Shown one piece after another: positions 54,429 through 62,985 of a DNA stretch of 64,000 nucleotides (the stretch's first letter is position 1; the number at the start of each line of letters is the position of its first letter). The notes below the pieces were generated by a model that had not been told where the DNA came from, made no database searches, and saw only the letters and a program-made list of their open reading frames with translations. This DNA comes from CAWBYL01 sp963793025 (GTDB taxonomy: Bacteria; Actinomycetota; Acidimicrobiia; Acidimicrobiales; Acidimicrobilacustridaceae), in contig CAWBYL010000005.1 of NCBI GenBank assembly GCA_963793025.1, forward strand, positions 1 to 64,000. Direction: 5' to 3'. The position numbers were made by a program, and so were the translations under genes.

Positions 54429-55230
54429 CTAGACGCAGCGCTGAGCTATAGCCTGGGCGACTCGGGTGGGCGTCTCGCCGGCGAGGTTGATCTGGTGGCC
54501 GGTCATCACTCGCCCGAATGCGTTTGACGTGAGCGTGAGTGGCTCGCGGCGAGGTCGAGGCAACACCGGTGCCGTCAGCGAGTTCACGCCGTACTGGCGG
54601 TGTGGGTCGACGCGACCGATGGGGTCGGGAAGTTCGGTCAACTGGGCTGGTCGAAGGTCCGCTGACGCACTCCCGTCGGGGATAGGTGAGTGTTCCCGCA
54701 TCCGAGCCCTCAGCGCGCTCAACGGATGGTCCTGAGGAATTTCGAGCGACACGAAGAATCCGCGCTCGGCGCGCCTCCCCGAGCTCCTCCCGCAGCCTTT
54801 CGATGTGTTCGAGCGGGATCGGTTCCGAGGCACGGCTGAGCCAGCGTTCCCAAACGTCCGGTTCCGCCCAGCCGGCAAAGGTGAAGCCGTAGGGAGGCTG
54901 GAACGGGAGACGCAGGAGGAAGTTCGGGTATCCGCCGGACGGATCGGCCCCACCGATGACCTCGAGCACGATGATCTGCTCGTCGGCCACCGTGGACACG
55001 CTGATCGGCATGCGCACAACAGCGGATGTCTCCGCGAGGACGGCATGAGCCTGCTGCAGATCGGGAAAGCGGGCCAAGGCTGCTCGACCGACTGCGACCA
55101 CGCTCGGGCCGAGGCGGTAGTCCCTCCTGGTCGGGTGTTGAACCAGGGAACCCGAGTCCGTGAGCGCGGAGAGAACCGCGAGGCACGTGCTCTTGGCCAT
55201 GCTGAGTTCCCGAGCAAGTTCGGATGCTCC
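54429..55230 (-). CDS. IclR-family regulator, N-terminally truncated and frameshifted
   Basis: The visible start is inside the wing-helix HTH (ASELARELSMAKSTCLAVLS, DSGSLVQHPTRRDYRLG). The IclR effector domain follows (SAVVRMPISVSTVADEQIIV, PFQPPYGFTFAGWAEPDVWE), and the frame shifts at about 54755-54770 to end GFFVSLEIPQDHPLSALRAR and reach the stop at 54429. The first 20-30 residues and a start codon are missing: the reading frame continues upstream only as the antisense of a PIN-domain gene. A rearrangement or misjoin at about 55225 has removed the 5' end. Confidence 0.55.
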
Positions 55231-55417
55231 GTTCCGGGAACTGCCTGTCGACCGCGCCGTCGCCGAGCGAGCCGGGCGCGTCGCCCGGGAGTTCGGACTC
55301 AGTCTTCCCGATGCGATGATCGCCGCCACCGCACTCGAGAAGGGCCTTCAGCTCTCGACGCGCAACACCAAGGACTTCCAGAACGTCCGCGGGCTCAGAC
55401 TTCGAGCTCTGCGCTAG
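55223..55417 (+). pseudogene. PIN-domain (VapC-type) toxin, C-terminal fragment
   Basis: About 64 codons reading PFRELPVDRAVAERAGRVAR, then LSLPDAMIAATALEKGLQLS and TRNTKDFQNVRGL before the stop at 55417. LPDAMIAATA and TRNTKDF carry the last two acidic/Asn residues of a PIN nuclease active site; the N-terminal half with the first Asp and a VapB antitoxin are absent. It overlaps the truncated IclR gene by a few bases at the join. A toxin fragment without its partner is not functional. Confidence 0.55.
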
Positions 55418-55520
55418 ATCGTGCCGGGCCCGCCACCAACCGCCGGCCTGGTGACGAGTGCATTGAGCCGGTCGGGCATGATGAGCGCCTTGATGGACAT
55501 CCCGAGCAGGGAGCGTGAAC

Positions 55521-56360
55521 ATGCCCGACCTCCAAGAGATGTCGGACCGCCTGCGGGCCCGACCGATGGACGGCACCGTCAACCTCGCCGGCTTCGATCC
55601 GGACGACACACCGTTCGCCCCGTCGAAATCCGACGCCAAGGACGAGCTCGAGCACATGCAGGAGGAGCTCTTCGACGCCCACGAGCTGCTTTTCGCCGAG
55701 GAGCAACGCTCGGTGCTGCTCGTGTTGCAAGGGCTCGACTGCAGCGGCAAGAACGGCACGATCAAGCACGTCATCATCGCGATGAACCCCGCCGGTGTCC
55801 GCACGGCGTCGTTCACCGAGCCAACCGAGGCCGAGCTCGAGGAACACTTTCTCGAGCGGTACCGGCGCGAGTTGCCCAAGCCCGGTCAGCTCGGTGTGTT
55901 CGACCGGTCGTACTACGAAGACGTGATCGTCCCGCTCGCTCACGACACGATGCCGAGCGACGACATCAGCGGCCGTCTCGACGAGATCAACGAGTTCGAG
56001 CAGGAACTCGCCGCCGCCGGCACGACGATCGTCAAGTGTGCGCTGCACATCTCCTACGACGAGCAGCGCGAGCGGTTCCTGCGCCGCCTTCGTCGCGACG
56101 ACAAGCGCTGGAAGTTCGCCACCTCCGACATCGAGAGTCGACGGTTCTGGGCCGAGCTGCAGGCCGCGTACGGCGATGCGATCGCCGCGACCAGTACCGA
56201 TGGCGCCCCCTGGTACGTCATCCCCGCCGATCACAAGTGGTATCGGAACTGGATGATCGCCAAGTTGCTGCTCGCGGTCTTCGACTCCCTCGGAGCCGCC
56301 TACCCGCAACCCGACCTCGACCTCGACGATCTCCGCGCCCGACTCCAGCCACCTCACTGA
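55521..56360 (+). CDS. PPK2-family polyphosphate:nucleotide phosphotransferase
   Basis: 279 residues from ATG 55521, with AGGGAG seven bases before it (a GTG at 55515 is possible but too close to it). The P-loop is GLDCSGKNGTIKHV, the lid and base motifs FDRSYYEDVIV and KRWKFATSDIESR are present. The pattern, ASFTEPTEAELEEHFLERYR in particular, is of the class III type, which uses polyphosphate to phosphorylate AMP and ADP. It supports polyphosphate use as an energy store. It is upstream of a SulP gene with a 296-base gap. Confidence 0.8.
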   Translation: MPDLQEMSDRLRARPMDGTVNLAGFDPDDTPFAPSKSDAKDELEHMQEELFDAHELLFAEEQRSVLLVLQGLDCSGKNGTIKHVIIAMNPAGVRTASFTEPTEAELEEHFLERYRRELPKPGQLGVFDRSYYEDVIVPLAHDTMPSDDISGRLDEINEFEQELAAAGTTIVKCALHISYDEQRERFLRRLRRDDKRWKFATSDIESRRFWAELQAAYGDAIAATSTDGAPWYVIPADHKWYRNWMIAKLLLAVFDSLGAAYPQPDLDLDDLRARLQPPH

Positions 56361-56598
56361 GCTCTATCCCCTCAGCGGCCGTTCATGACTGATCTACGAA
56401 ACCTGAGAGGTCGCCGAGGCGTGAGGCCCAGATCCCGGTCGATCGACTGCGGCGCGAGCGCTTGGCGCTGCCGTCCGTGAGCACACCCCTCAGGAGCGGG
56501 GGAGCCGGGACGTGCAGGCGTTGAACCTGGTGGTGAGTTCACCTCGCTGGGCCTGGCTTGGGCGGCGAAACCTGCCAAGGCGCCCCCTCCGCCAAGGA

Positions 56599-56633
56599 CG
56601 TCAGGCCCACCGGAAGGGCGTCAGGCCCACCGG
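56599..56633. repeat. Two direct copies of a 15-base sequence, 20-base period
   Basis: CGTCAGGCCCACCGG at 56599-56613 and again at 56619-56633, just upstream of the SulP start at 56657. The rest of the 296-base PPK2-SulP gap shows no gene. Could be a regulator site or slippage. Confidence 0.55.
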
Positions 56634-56656
56634 CCGGGACGTTAGGGTCCGAGGCG

Positions 56657-58345
56657 ATGGTGTCGACGGCCGGTTGGAGGCGGATCCCACAGCGAGCTCG
56701 GCACCTGTTTCGGCGCGAGACCGTCGGCCACGACGCCGCCGCCGGGCTCGCGCTCGCTGTGCAGAGCGTCCCCAACGGCCTCGCCACCGGTCTGCTCGCC
56801 GGGGTCAGCCCGCTCAGTGGCCTCTATGGCTACCTCTACGGAACTCTCGGCGGCTCGCTCGTGACGGCTACCTCGTTCATGCCGGTGCAGGCCACCGCAG
56901 CGATGGCGCTGATCGTCGCCGACGTCGACCTCGGCTCCCGCACCGACCCGACCCAGGCCCTCTACACCCTCACCCTGCTGACCGGCGTGGTGATGATGGT
57001 CGCCGGCGTGCTCAAGGCGGGCTCGCTGCTCCGCTTCGTGCCCACGTCGGTGATGGTCGGGTTCATCAGCGCCGTCGGGGTCAACATCGTGATCAGCCAG
57101 CTGAGCGATCTCACCGGATACCGGGCTCAGGGCAGCACCCGGATCGGTCGGGTCGTCGACCTGGTGATCCACCCGGGTCGCATCGACTGGCCCACCCTCG
57201 CGGTTGGCCTCGTCACCATCGCCGTCATCCTCCTGCTCAACCGCACGCCCTTGCGTGCGGTCAGCCTGGTCGCTGCGGTGGCTGTGGGGTCGGGCCTCGC
57301 CGCGCTGCTGACCACAGGCGGCCACCCCATCGCCCGGGTGGAGGACCTGGCCGTCATCCCCGGCCGCCTGCCGGCCATCTCGTGGCCGTCCCTCGGCGAC
57401 ATCGGCTTCCTGTTGGTCCCGTCCGTCTCGCTCGCCTTCGTCGGATTGGTGCAGGGGGCGGGAGTGGCCACCGCCTATCCGCCTCCTGACGGCTCGCGCG
57501 CCGACCGGTCACGCGACTTCATCGGGCAGGGCGCAGGCAACCTCTTCTCCGGGCTGTTCCGGGGCCTCCCGGTGGGTGGCTCGATGTCGGGCGCCGGCGT
57601 GCTGGCCGCGGCAGGGGCCCGTACCCGCCTGGCCCTCGTGATCGCCGGCCTGCTGATCGGCGTGATGGTCGTCGGCTTCTCCGGGGCGATCGGGCTCGTG
57701 GCCATGCCGGCGTTGGCTGGGTTGTTGGTCGTGATCGGCGTCACGGTGGTGAAGCCGGCCCAGATCGCCGCGGTGGCCCGGTCGGTGCCCGTCCAGACGA
57801 TCACCATGGTGGTCACCTTCGGGCTCACCCTGGTGATCCCACTCCAGTACGCGGTGCTGCTCGGAGTGGCCTTCGCGGTCGTCCTCCAAGTCGTCGGGCT
57901 CTCGAACCGGATGCGGGTCCACCGGGTCATGCTCGACGCCCACGGCCACATGCGCGAAACACAGCCGCCGGCCGCCATCGGCGCGCGCGAGGTCGTCGTG
58001 CTCCAGCCCTACGGCAGCTTCTTCTTCGCCAGCGCCCCCGTGTTCGAGGCCCAGCTGCCGACGGTCGCCGAGGGTACCGACCGGTCGGCGGTGATCCTGA
58101 GGCTGCGAGGCGTCGACCATCTTGGGCTCGGTCTGCTCGACGTGCTGCGCCGCTACGCCGACCAACTCACCGCCCGGGGCTCGAAGCTCATGATCGTCAC
58201 CAACGAGGTCGCGATACTCGACCAGATCAACCGGTCGGGGTTGGGCGACCGCCTGGGCGAGGAGAACCTCTATCGCGGTGACGAGTGGGTCGGCGCCGCA
58301 GTGCGGCGGGCCCACGCCGACGCCGAGGACTGGGTGAAGGGCTAA
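56657..58345 (+). CDS. SulP-family anion transporter with STAS domain
   Basis: 562 residues from ATG 56657, chosen because upstream in-frame sequence lacks a hydrophobic start and the SulP N-terminus begins right after it. Ten to fourteen membrane helices in the 7+7 inverted repeat are suggested, including GLALAVQSVPNGLATGLLAG, FVPTSVMVGFISAVGVNIVI and SGLFRGLPVGGSMSGAG (the family signature). The C-terminal STAS domain begins near residue 440 (VVVLQPYGSFFFASAPVFEA, VDHLGLGLLDVL). The substrate could be sulfate, bicarbonate or another anion. A complex hairpin region follows the stop. Confidence 0.8.
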   Translation: MVSTAGWRRIPQRARHLFRRETVGHDAAAGLALAVQSVPNGLATGLLAGVSPLSGLYGYLYGTLGGSLVTATSFMPVQATAAMALIVADVDLGSRTDPTQALYTLTLLTGVVMMVAGVLKAGSLLRFVPTSVMVGFISAVGVNIVISQLSDLTGYRAQGSTRIGRVVDLVIHPGRIDWPTLAVGLVTIAVILLLNRTPLRAVSLVAAVAVGSGLAALLTTGGHPIARVEDLAVIPGRLPAISWPSLGDIGFLLVPSVSLAFVGLVQGAGVATAYPPPDGSRADRSRDFIGQGAGNLFSGLFRGLPVGGSMSGAGVLAAAGARTRLALVIAGLLIGVMVVGFSGAIGLVAMPALAGLLVVIGVTVVKPAQIAAVARSVPVQTITMVVTFGLTLVIPLQYAVLLGVAFAVVLQVVGLSNRMRVHRVMLDAHGHMRETQPPAAIGAREVVVLQPYGSFFFASAPVFEAQLPTVAEGTDRSAVILRLRGVDHLGLGLLDVLRRYADQLTARGSKLMIVTNEVAILDQINRSGLGDRLGEENLYRGDEWVGAAVRRAHADAEDWVKG

Positions 58346-58405
58346 GTCGACACGGCGCGCTCACGGGGATGGGAGCAGTGACTATGGGCGCGGACCGGGG
58401 CAAGA

Positions 58406-58459
58406 CCACTGCTGGCGACGTCGGCGTAGCCAGCAGTGGCTACGTCGGTAGCTGGCTAC
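58406..58459. terminator. Overlapping hairpins after SulP and the tRNA
   Basis: CCACTGCTGGC (58406-58416) pairs perfectly with 58429-58439. The segment GTAGCCAG (58426-58433) can instead pair with CTGGCTAC (58452-58459), so two mutually exclusive hairpins compete. Between the convergent SulP and tRNA-Ala genes it may end both transcripts. Confidence 0.5.
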
Positions 58460-58503
58460 TGGTGTAATCAGACCCCATCACGGCGCTGACCAGTGAGAAT
58501 AAG

Positions 58504-58577
58504 TGGAGCTGATGGGACTCGAACCCACGACGTCCTGCTTGCAAAGCAGGTGCTCTAGCCAGCTGAGCTACAGCCCC
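58504..58577 (-). tRNA. tRNA-Ala (anticodon UGC)
   Basis: 74 bases reading GGGGCTGTAGCTCAGCTGG from 58577. The anticodon loop has TTTGCAA with UGC, the T-arm GTGGGTTCGAGTCCCAT, and the acceptor pairs GGGGCTG with CAGCTCC plus discriminator A. The G3:U70 wobble pair, the identity mark of alanyl-tRNA, is present. CCA is not encoded. It is flanked by the SulP gene and an exported-protein gene; no integrase adjoins it. Confidence 0.92.
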
Positions 58578-58674
58578 GGGACCGGTGGCCGTAGCCGCCG
58601 CAGGGATTCCGAGGGTAGTCCGCTCGGTGGCCTGGGTCGTAGCTCGACCCGGTGGGTCCGCGTCGCCCTTGGAC

Positions 58675-59649
58675 TCAACCGGTGAAGCTCGGCGTGGCCT
58701 CGGTCGCCGCCACCGCGACGGGCGTCGGCGGCGGAGCGACGGTCGTGGGCGGCGGCGCCGGTTGGAGCGCCGCGAAGTCGTAGGTGCAGATCGTGGAGGC
58801 TTGCTCCCCGTCGATCGCCGGTTCGTCGCATGTGACGACTGGCTTGCCGTTCGCCCACGACTCCACGTGGAACTGGGCGGCCATGGTGCCCTCGTAGGTC
58901 ATGGCCACCGGCCACAGGGCCGGTGAGGCGGGGAAGCCGTCCGGGAGGGAGACGCTCCATTCCTCTATGGCGATCTGGAGTGTGAACTGGCCCTCGAAGG
59001 TGGCCCAGCTGGAGGCCGGGTCGTCCCAGGGGTGATCGACCGTGAGGGTGCTCGAGTCCGAACCGCCCTCCTTCGCGACCTGGACGGTCATGGTGTCCGC
59101 GGTGTGGTCGAAGGTGAAGGTCGACACGAGGACGTCCCCGGGCTCGGCTCGGAAACCGGTCCCGGTCGTGCAGGTGTAGTCGAGGCTGCCGACCGGTTGG
59201 GGGTACACGTACTGAGCCGAGTAGTACCAGTAGGGGTTTGCGCTGTACGACGGGTCGGCCGGGTAGCCCATGGGAACCCCGGGCATGCCCGAGACGCAGT
59301 CGCCGCCGTACATGAGGACGGGCTGCAAGATGCCGAACGACGTGTCGCCGGTGGGGGACACGCCGGAGCTCTGGCCCACGCCGCACCAGGGGAACACTGA
59401 CTGGCCGCTGTCGGTCTTCGGCAGGCCCGGAACCACGAAGGTGCAGGTGAAGCGATCGAAGTCGATGTACTCGACGCCGGCTGTGGAGAACCCGTGGCCG
59501 ATCTCCCTGGCGGTGCCGTCAGGAAGTGAGGGGCCCTGCGGGACGCCGCCGCCGACTGCCTGTGCGGGGGAGCCCGAGGCGAGTGAAACGGCTGCGACGA
59601 GCATCAGTGCGGCGAGACCGGCTAGGGCGGATCGGCTTCGGGACTTCAC
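58675..59649 (-). CDS. Exported beta-rich protein, unknown function
   Basis: 324 residues from a GTG at 59649, with GAGGAGAA upstream. The signal peptide is SALAGLAALMLVAAVSLASG with an AQAVGG cleavage site. The mature protein has FTCTFVVPGLPKTDSG, FPWCGVGQSSGVSP, YWYYSAQYVYPQPVGS, PGDVLVSTFTFDHTADTMTV, WATFEGQFTLQIAIEEWSV, then cysteines and an Ala/Pro/Thr tail. Strand order and the PGD..VSTFTF segment are like jelly-roll folds such as G1 (eqolisin)-type peptidases, but I cannot find the Gln-Glu catalytic pair convincingly. Function unassigned. Divergent from the SDR gene on the right. Confidence 0.55.
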   Translation of the reverse strand: MKSRSRSALAGLAALMLVAAVSLASGSPAQAVGGGVPQGPSLPDGTAREIGHGFSTAGVEYIDFDRFTCTFVVPGLPKTDSGQSVFPWCGVGQSSGVSPTGDTSFGILQPVLMYGGDCVSGMPGVPMGYPADPSYSANPYWYYSAQYVYPQPVGSLDYTCTTGTGFRAEPGDVLVSTFTFDHTADTMTVQVAKEGGSDSSTLTVDHPWDDPASSWATFEGQFTLQIAIEEWSVSLPDGFPASPALWPVAMTYEGTMAAQFHVESWANGKPVVTCDEPAIDGEQASTICTYDFAALQPAPPPTTVAPPPTPVAVAATEATPSFTG

Positions 59650-59857
59650 GGTTCTCCTCGAGACAGAGGGCCCATCGTTGATTGTCCCGAGGGCGGGCGT
59701 CGAAGGGCCACCCCAGTGTTCGGCGCAGAGAACCGGTGGCTTTACCTTTGCGTCCGACGGTGGGCCGGTCGCCTGCCGAGGCCAGAGACGGAGTGCCGGA
59801 CCGACGCTCGAGTCCCGACGTGCTCGTCGGCCGCCGTCCTGCGCTAGACACGACGCC

Positions 59858-60787
59858 ATGGGGGAACTGCGCTTCGACGACAAGGTCGTGATCATCACCG
59901 GTGCCGGGCGAGGCCTCGGGAGGGAGTACGCCATGCTGCTCGCCTCTCGGGGCGCTCGACTCGTGGTCAACGATCTGGGGGTGGCCATCAGCGACACCGA
60001 CGGCTCGGGTGAGGCCCCGAGGACGAACCCGGCCGGAGACGTGGTTCGCGAGATCGTGGCCGCCGGCGGGCGAGCGGTGGCCAACCACGACTCGGTGGCC
60101 ACGACCGATGGGGGTGCGTCCATCGTGGCCACCGCCCTCGACGCCTACGGCACGGTCGACGTGGTGGTGAACAACGCCGGGCAGGTGCGCATGCAGCCCT
60201 TCGGCGAGTTCCCGGACGAGCACATCGACACCGTGATCGCCACCCAGCTGCTCGGCGCCCTGAACGTGAGTCGGCCGGCGTGGAAGGTCATGGCCGAGAA
60301 GGGCTCGGGCCGGTTCGTGAACGTGTCGTCGGGCGCGGCCTACGGCGGGTTCGACGGCAGCGCCGTGTACAGCATGGCCAAGGCCGGCGTGATCGGTCTC
60401 ACCATCGCCATGGCGGCCGAGGGCGCCCCCGTGGGCATCAGTGCCAACGTCATAGCGCCGTACGCGAAGACCCGGCCCGGCACCGGCTTCGGCCCCATCC
60501 CGTGGAGCGACGGCCTGGCCGAGTGGTTGCACCCCAGCAAGGTGGCGCCGGTGGTGGCGTGGCTGGCCCACCCGTCGGCCGAGGTGAGCGGCGAGTGCTT
60601 TGCCGTGGGCGCCGGTCACGTCGCCCAGGTCGCCTTCGCGGTCAACCACGGGTTCACCGATCGCGACCTCACCCCCGAGTCGGTGGCCGAGCACGCCGCC
60701 GACCTCGCCGTCCCTCCCGACGCCGTGCTCAGCGGGACCGACTCCCCGCTGATGGCGTCGATGATGGGTGGTTTCTCCGGGGCCTGA
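59858..60787 (+). CDS. SDR-family 3-hydroxyacyl-CoA dehydrogenase-like
   Basis: 309 residues from ATG 59858. TGAGRGLGREYA, NDLGVAISDTDGSGEAPRTN, VVNNAGQVR, SSGAAYGGF and YSMAKAGVIGLT are present, the same subfamily as 11511-12431, with the MFE2-type loop. It is an independent copy, not a duplicate. Probably NAD-dependent oxidation of a hydroxyacyl-CoA or related alcohol. Neighbours give no pathway. It converges on the FKBP gene, 37 bases away. Confidence 0.8.
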   Translation: MGELRFDDKVVIITGAGRGLGREYAMLLASRGARLVVNDLGVAISDTDGSGEAPRTNPAGDVVREIVAAGGRAVANHDSVATTDGGASIVATALDAYGTVDVVVNNAGQVRMQPFGEFPDEHIDTVIATQLLGALNVSRPAWKVMAEKGSGRFVNVSSGAAYGGFDGSAVYSMAKAGVIGLTIAMAAEGAPVGISANVIAPYAKTRPGTGFGPIPWSDGLAEWLHPSKVAPVVAWLAHPSAEVSGECFAVGAGHVAQVAFAVNHGFTDRDLTPESVAEHAADLAVPPDAVLSGTDSPLMASMMGGFSGA

Positions 60788-60824
60788 GCGCTGCGGGATG
60801 TCGACCGCCCGCGGTGGTCGCGCT

Positions 60825-62090
60825 CTACGAGGCGGCGAGGATGTCGATCACGAAGACCAACGTGTCCGTGCCGGCGATCCCCGCGTCGCTGTTGCCGGCC
60901 TCGCCGTAGCCCTTGTCCGGTGGGATCACCAGCAGGACGCGCGACCCGACGGTCTGGCCGACCAGCCCTTCGTCGAAGCCCGGGATGACCTGGCCGCTAC
61001 CGATCGGGAAGTCGACCGGCCCCGTGCCCCACGACGAGTCGAAGACCTGGCCCGAAGCCCAGATCATGCCCGTGTACTGCACGGTGACGGTCTGGCCGGC
61101 GGTCACGGCCGGACCGGCGCCGGTGATGAGCGGTTGCACGACGAGGGAGGTGGGGGCGTCGCCGGTGGGGGTGGCGATCGTGGGCACGCCGTCGGCGCCG
61201 ACGGTGACGGCCGGGAGGCTGGGGTCCGGCGCGACGGCCTCGCCGGAAGCGGAGGTGGGCAGCGTCTGGGCGTCCCTGATGTCGATGGCCAGGATCACCC
61301 ACTCGCCACTGCCCGCCGTCTGATCGACGGCCACGACGACCCGGCTGCCGATCGGGGTCCCGGTGATGGCATCTCCGATGGCCGGCAGCAGGGACGCACC
61401 GCCGAGGGTGATGTTCTCGGGCTTCGACTCGTAGGTCGATCCGAGGGTGGTGCCGTCAGCGCCGCTCACGGCGACGTAGTCGATCGACACGCGCTGGCCG
61501 GCCTCCACCGGAGCGCCGGTCCCCGCGGCGATGAGGCGGCTCGAGTCCTCGGTGCCCACGTAGGACGGATCGAAGGTGACGGTGGGCGGGGTGGAGAGAT
61601 CGTCGCTGACCTGCACGTCGTCGAGCGACGTGGTGTTGACGATGGTGGTCGTGGTCGACCCCGAGGAGGTGCTCGTGGTCGAGGCGGAGTTGTTGTCCGA
61701 TCGGGAGGCGGCGAAGGCCACGCCGACGATGGGCAACAGCACGACCACGGCCATCACCACGGCGATGATGGTGCGCCGGCGGCGCCGTTGGGCCTCGACC
61801 GCACTGGCGCTCTGGGCCCGGTTGGCCCGTGCCGCTCGGGCGTTGCGGGTGCGGGCGGCGGTCGTCGACGCGCCCGTCGTCTGCTCGGCCGCCGACGCCG
61901 CCCGGGCGGACGACCCCTTGCGGTTGGCCCCGGCGGAGGCCGCCACCGGGGTCTCCTCGTCGAGCTCCTCGTCGAGCTCGTCGTCGTGGATGCTCTCGTC
62001 GTCGAGGTTCTCGTTGTCGGGGTCGTTCTCGGTCACGGATGTTCCTGCCCAGGTCGGTGGTGGCGCGCCCGGCGGCGTCGCACCCGTCAC
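60825..62090 (-). CDS. Membrane-anchored FKBP-type peptidyl-prolyl isomerase with two domains
   Basis: 421 residues by the longest GTG start (62090); a GTG at 62036 is an alternative. The N-terminal 60 residues are very acidic (DDESIHDDELDEELDEETP), then an Ala/Arg-rich stretch and one membrane helix (IIAVVMAVVVLLPIVGVAFA, about residues 108-128). Outside is a degenerate FKBP-like domain (VEAGQRVSIDYVAVSG, GSRVVVAVDQ) and a canonical one (GPAVTAGQTVTVQYTGMIWA, FPIGSGQVIPGFDEGLVGQT, VLLVIPPDKGYGEAG). It should assist folding of exported proteins. The first domain lacks the YTG and F residues typical of active centres, so it may only dimerise or bind chains. Confidence 0.8.
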   Translation of the reverse strand: MTGATPPGAPPPTWAGTSVTENDPDNENLDDESIHDDELDEELDEETPVAASAGANRKGSSARAASAAEQTTGASTTAARTRNARAARANRAQSASAVEAQRRRRRTIIAVVMAVVVLLPIVGVAFAASRSDNNSASTTSTSSGSTTTTIVNTTSLDDVQVSDDLSTPPTVTFDPSYVGTEDSSRLIAAGTGAPVEAGQRVSIDYVAVSGADGTTLGSTYESKPENITLGGASLLPAIGDAITGTPIGSRVVVAVDQTAGSGEWVILAIDIRDAQTLPTSASGEAVAPDPSLPAVTVGADGVPTIATPTGDAPTSLVVQPLITGAGPAVTAGQTVTVQYTGMIWASGQVFDSSWGTGPVDFPIGSGQVIPGFDEGLVGQTVGSRVLLVIPPDKGYGEAGNSDAGIAGTDTLVFVIDILAAS

Positions 62091-62301
62091 TGGGGGACGC
62101 GACTCGCGGGTCTGGCCGTGACCCTAGGGCCCCGACCTGGGAAAGCGCTGGGCACCCCCTGGGGATTGGCCGAGCGTTCGCGCCGAGGTGCTCCCGGGAT
62201 CGGTGGCGGAGGAGGGATCGCTGCCCCAAGGTAAGAAACCGGGGACAATGCCCACGTCAGGGGCTTACCGGCCTCTCACCGCCGACCGGTAGGAATGGGA
62301 C

Positions 62302-62985
62302 ATGGCTGCCAAGCTGGTTATCGCTGAGGACGACCGCGCCGTTCGGGAGTCCGTCACCCGTGCCCTGGAGCTCGAGGGGTACTCCGTGAACGCGGTGGCC
62401 GACGGCGCCGCCGCCCTCGAAGCGGCCGGCGCCGACGATGTCGATCTGCTGGTCCTCGATCTGGGGATGCCCCACATCGACGGGCTCACGGTCTGTCGCC
62501 GGCTCCGCTCGGCCGGGTCGAAGTTGCCGATCCTCGTGCTCACCGCCCGCACCGAGATCGCCGACCGCGTATCGGGCCTCGACGCCGGTGCCGACGACTA
62601 CCTGCCCAAGCCCTTCTCCCTCGACGAGCTCCTGGCCCGGCTGCGGGCCCTGCTGCGCCGGTCCACCATCGACGACGACGAGTCGACCGAGGTCCGGGCG
62701 GAGGACCTCCTCATCGACCAGGCGGCCCGCCGGGCCTGGCGCAGCGACCGGGAGATGGAGCTGACCAAGACCGAGTTCGACCTTCTCGAGTTGCTGGCCC
62801 AGAACGCCGGGGTGGTCCTGTCGCACTCCACGATCTACGACCGCATCTGGGGGTACGACTTCGGCCCCGACTCCAAGGCTCTCGCCGTCTACATCGGCTA
62901 CCTGCGCCGCAAGACCGAAGAGGGCGGGGAGCCGCGTCTGATCCAGACGGTTCGCGGCGTCGGCTACACCCTGCGCCCGTCATGA
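62302..62985 (+). CDS. OmpR-type response regulator (MprA-like)
   Basis: 227 residues. The receiver domain has Asp10/Asp11, the phospho-acceptor Asp53 (VLDLGMP), Thr81 and Lys103 (LPKPF), and the winged helix of the OmpR family follows (MELTKTEFDLLELLAQNAGV, IYDRIWGYDFGPDSKALAVY, RTVRGVGYTLR-like ending QTVRGVGYTL). The closest by wording is MprA, which controls envelope-stress and persistence genes with MprB in mycobacteria. It has AGGAAT before the start. Its stop overlaps the sensor start (ATGA). Confidence 0.85.
   Translation: MAAKLVIAEDDRAVRESVTRALELEGYSVNAVADGAAALEAAGADDVDLLVLDLGMPHIDGLTVCRRLRSAGSKLPILVLTARTEIADRVSGLDAGADDYLPKPFSLDELLARLRALLRRSTIDDDESTEVRAEDLLIDQAARRAWRSDREMELTKTEFDLLELLAQNAGVVLSHSTIYDRIWGYDFGPDSKALAVYIGYLRRKTEEGGEPRLIQTVRGVGYTLRPS

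Noticed and set aside
58504..58577. tRNA-Ala as an integration site
   Set aside because: No integrase, direct repeat of its 3' end or mobile genes were seen around it.
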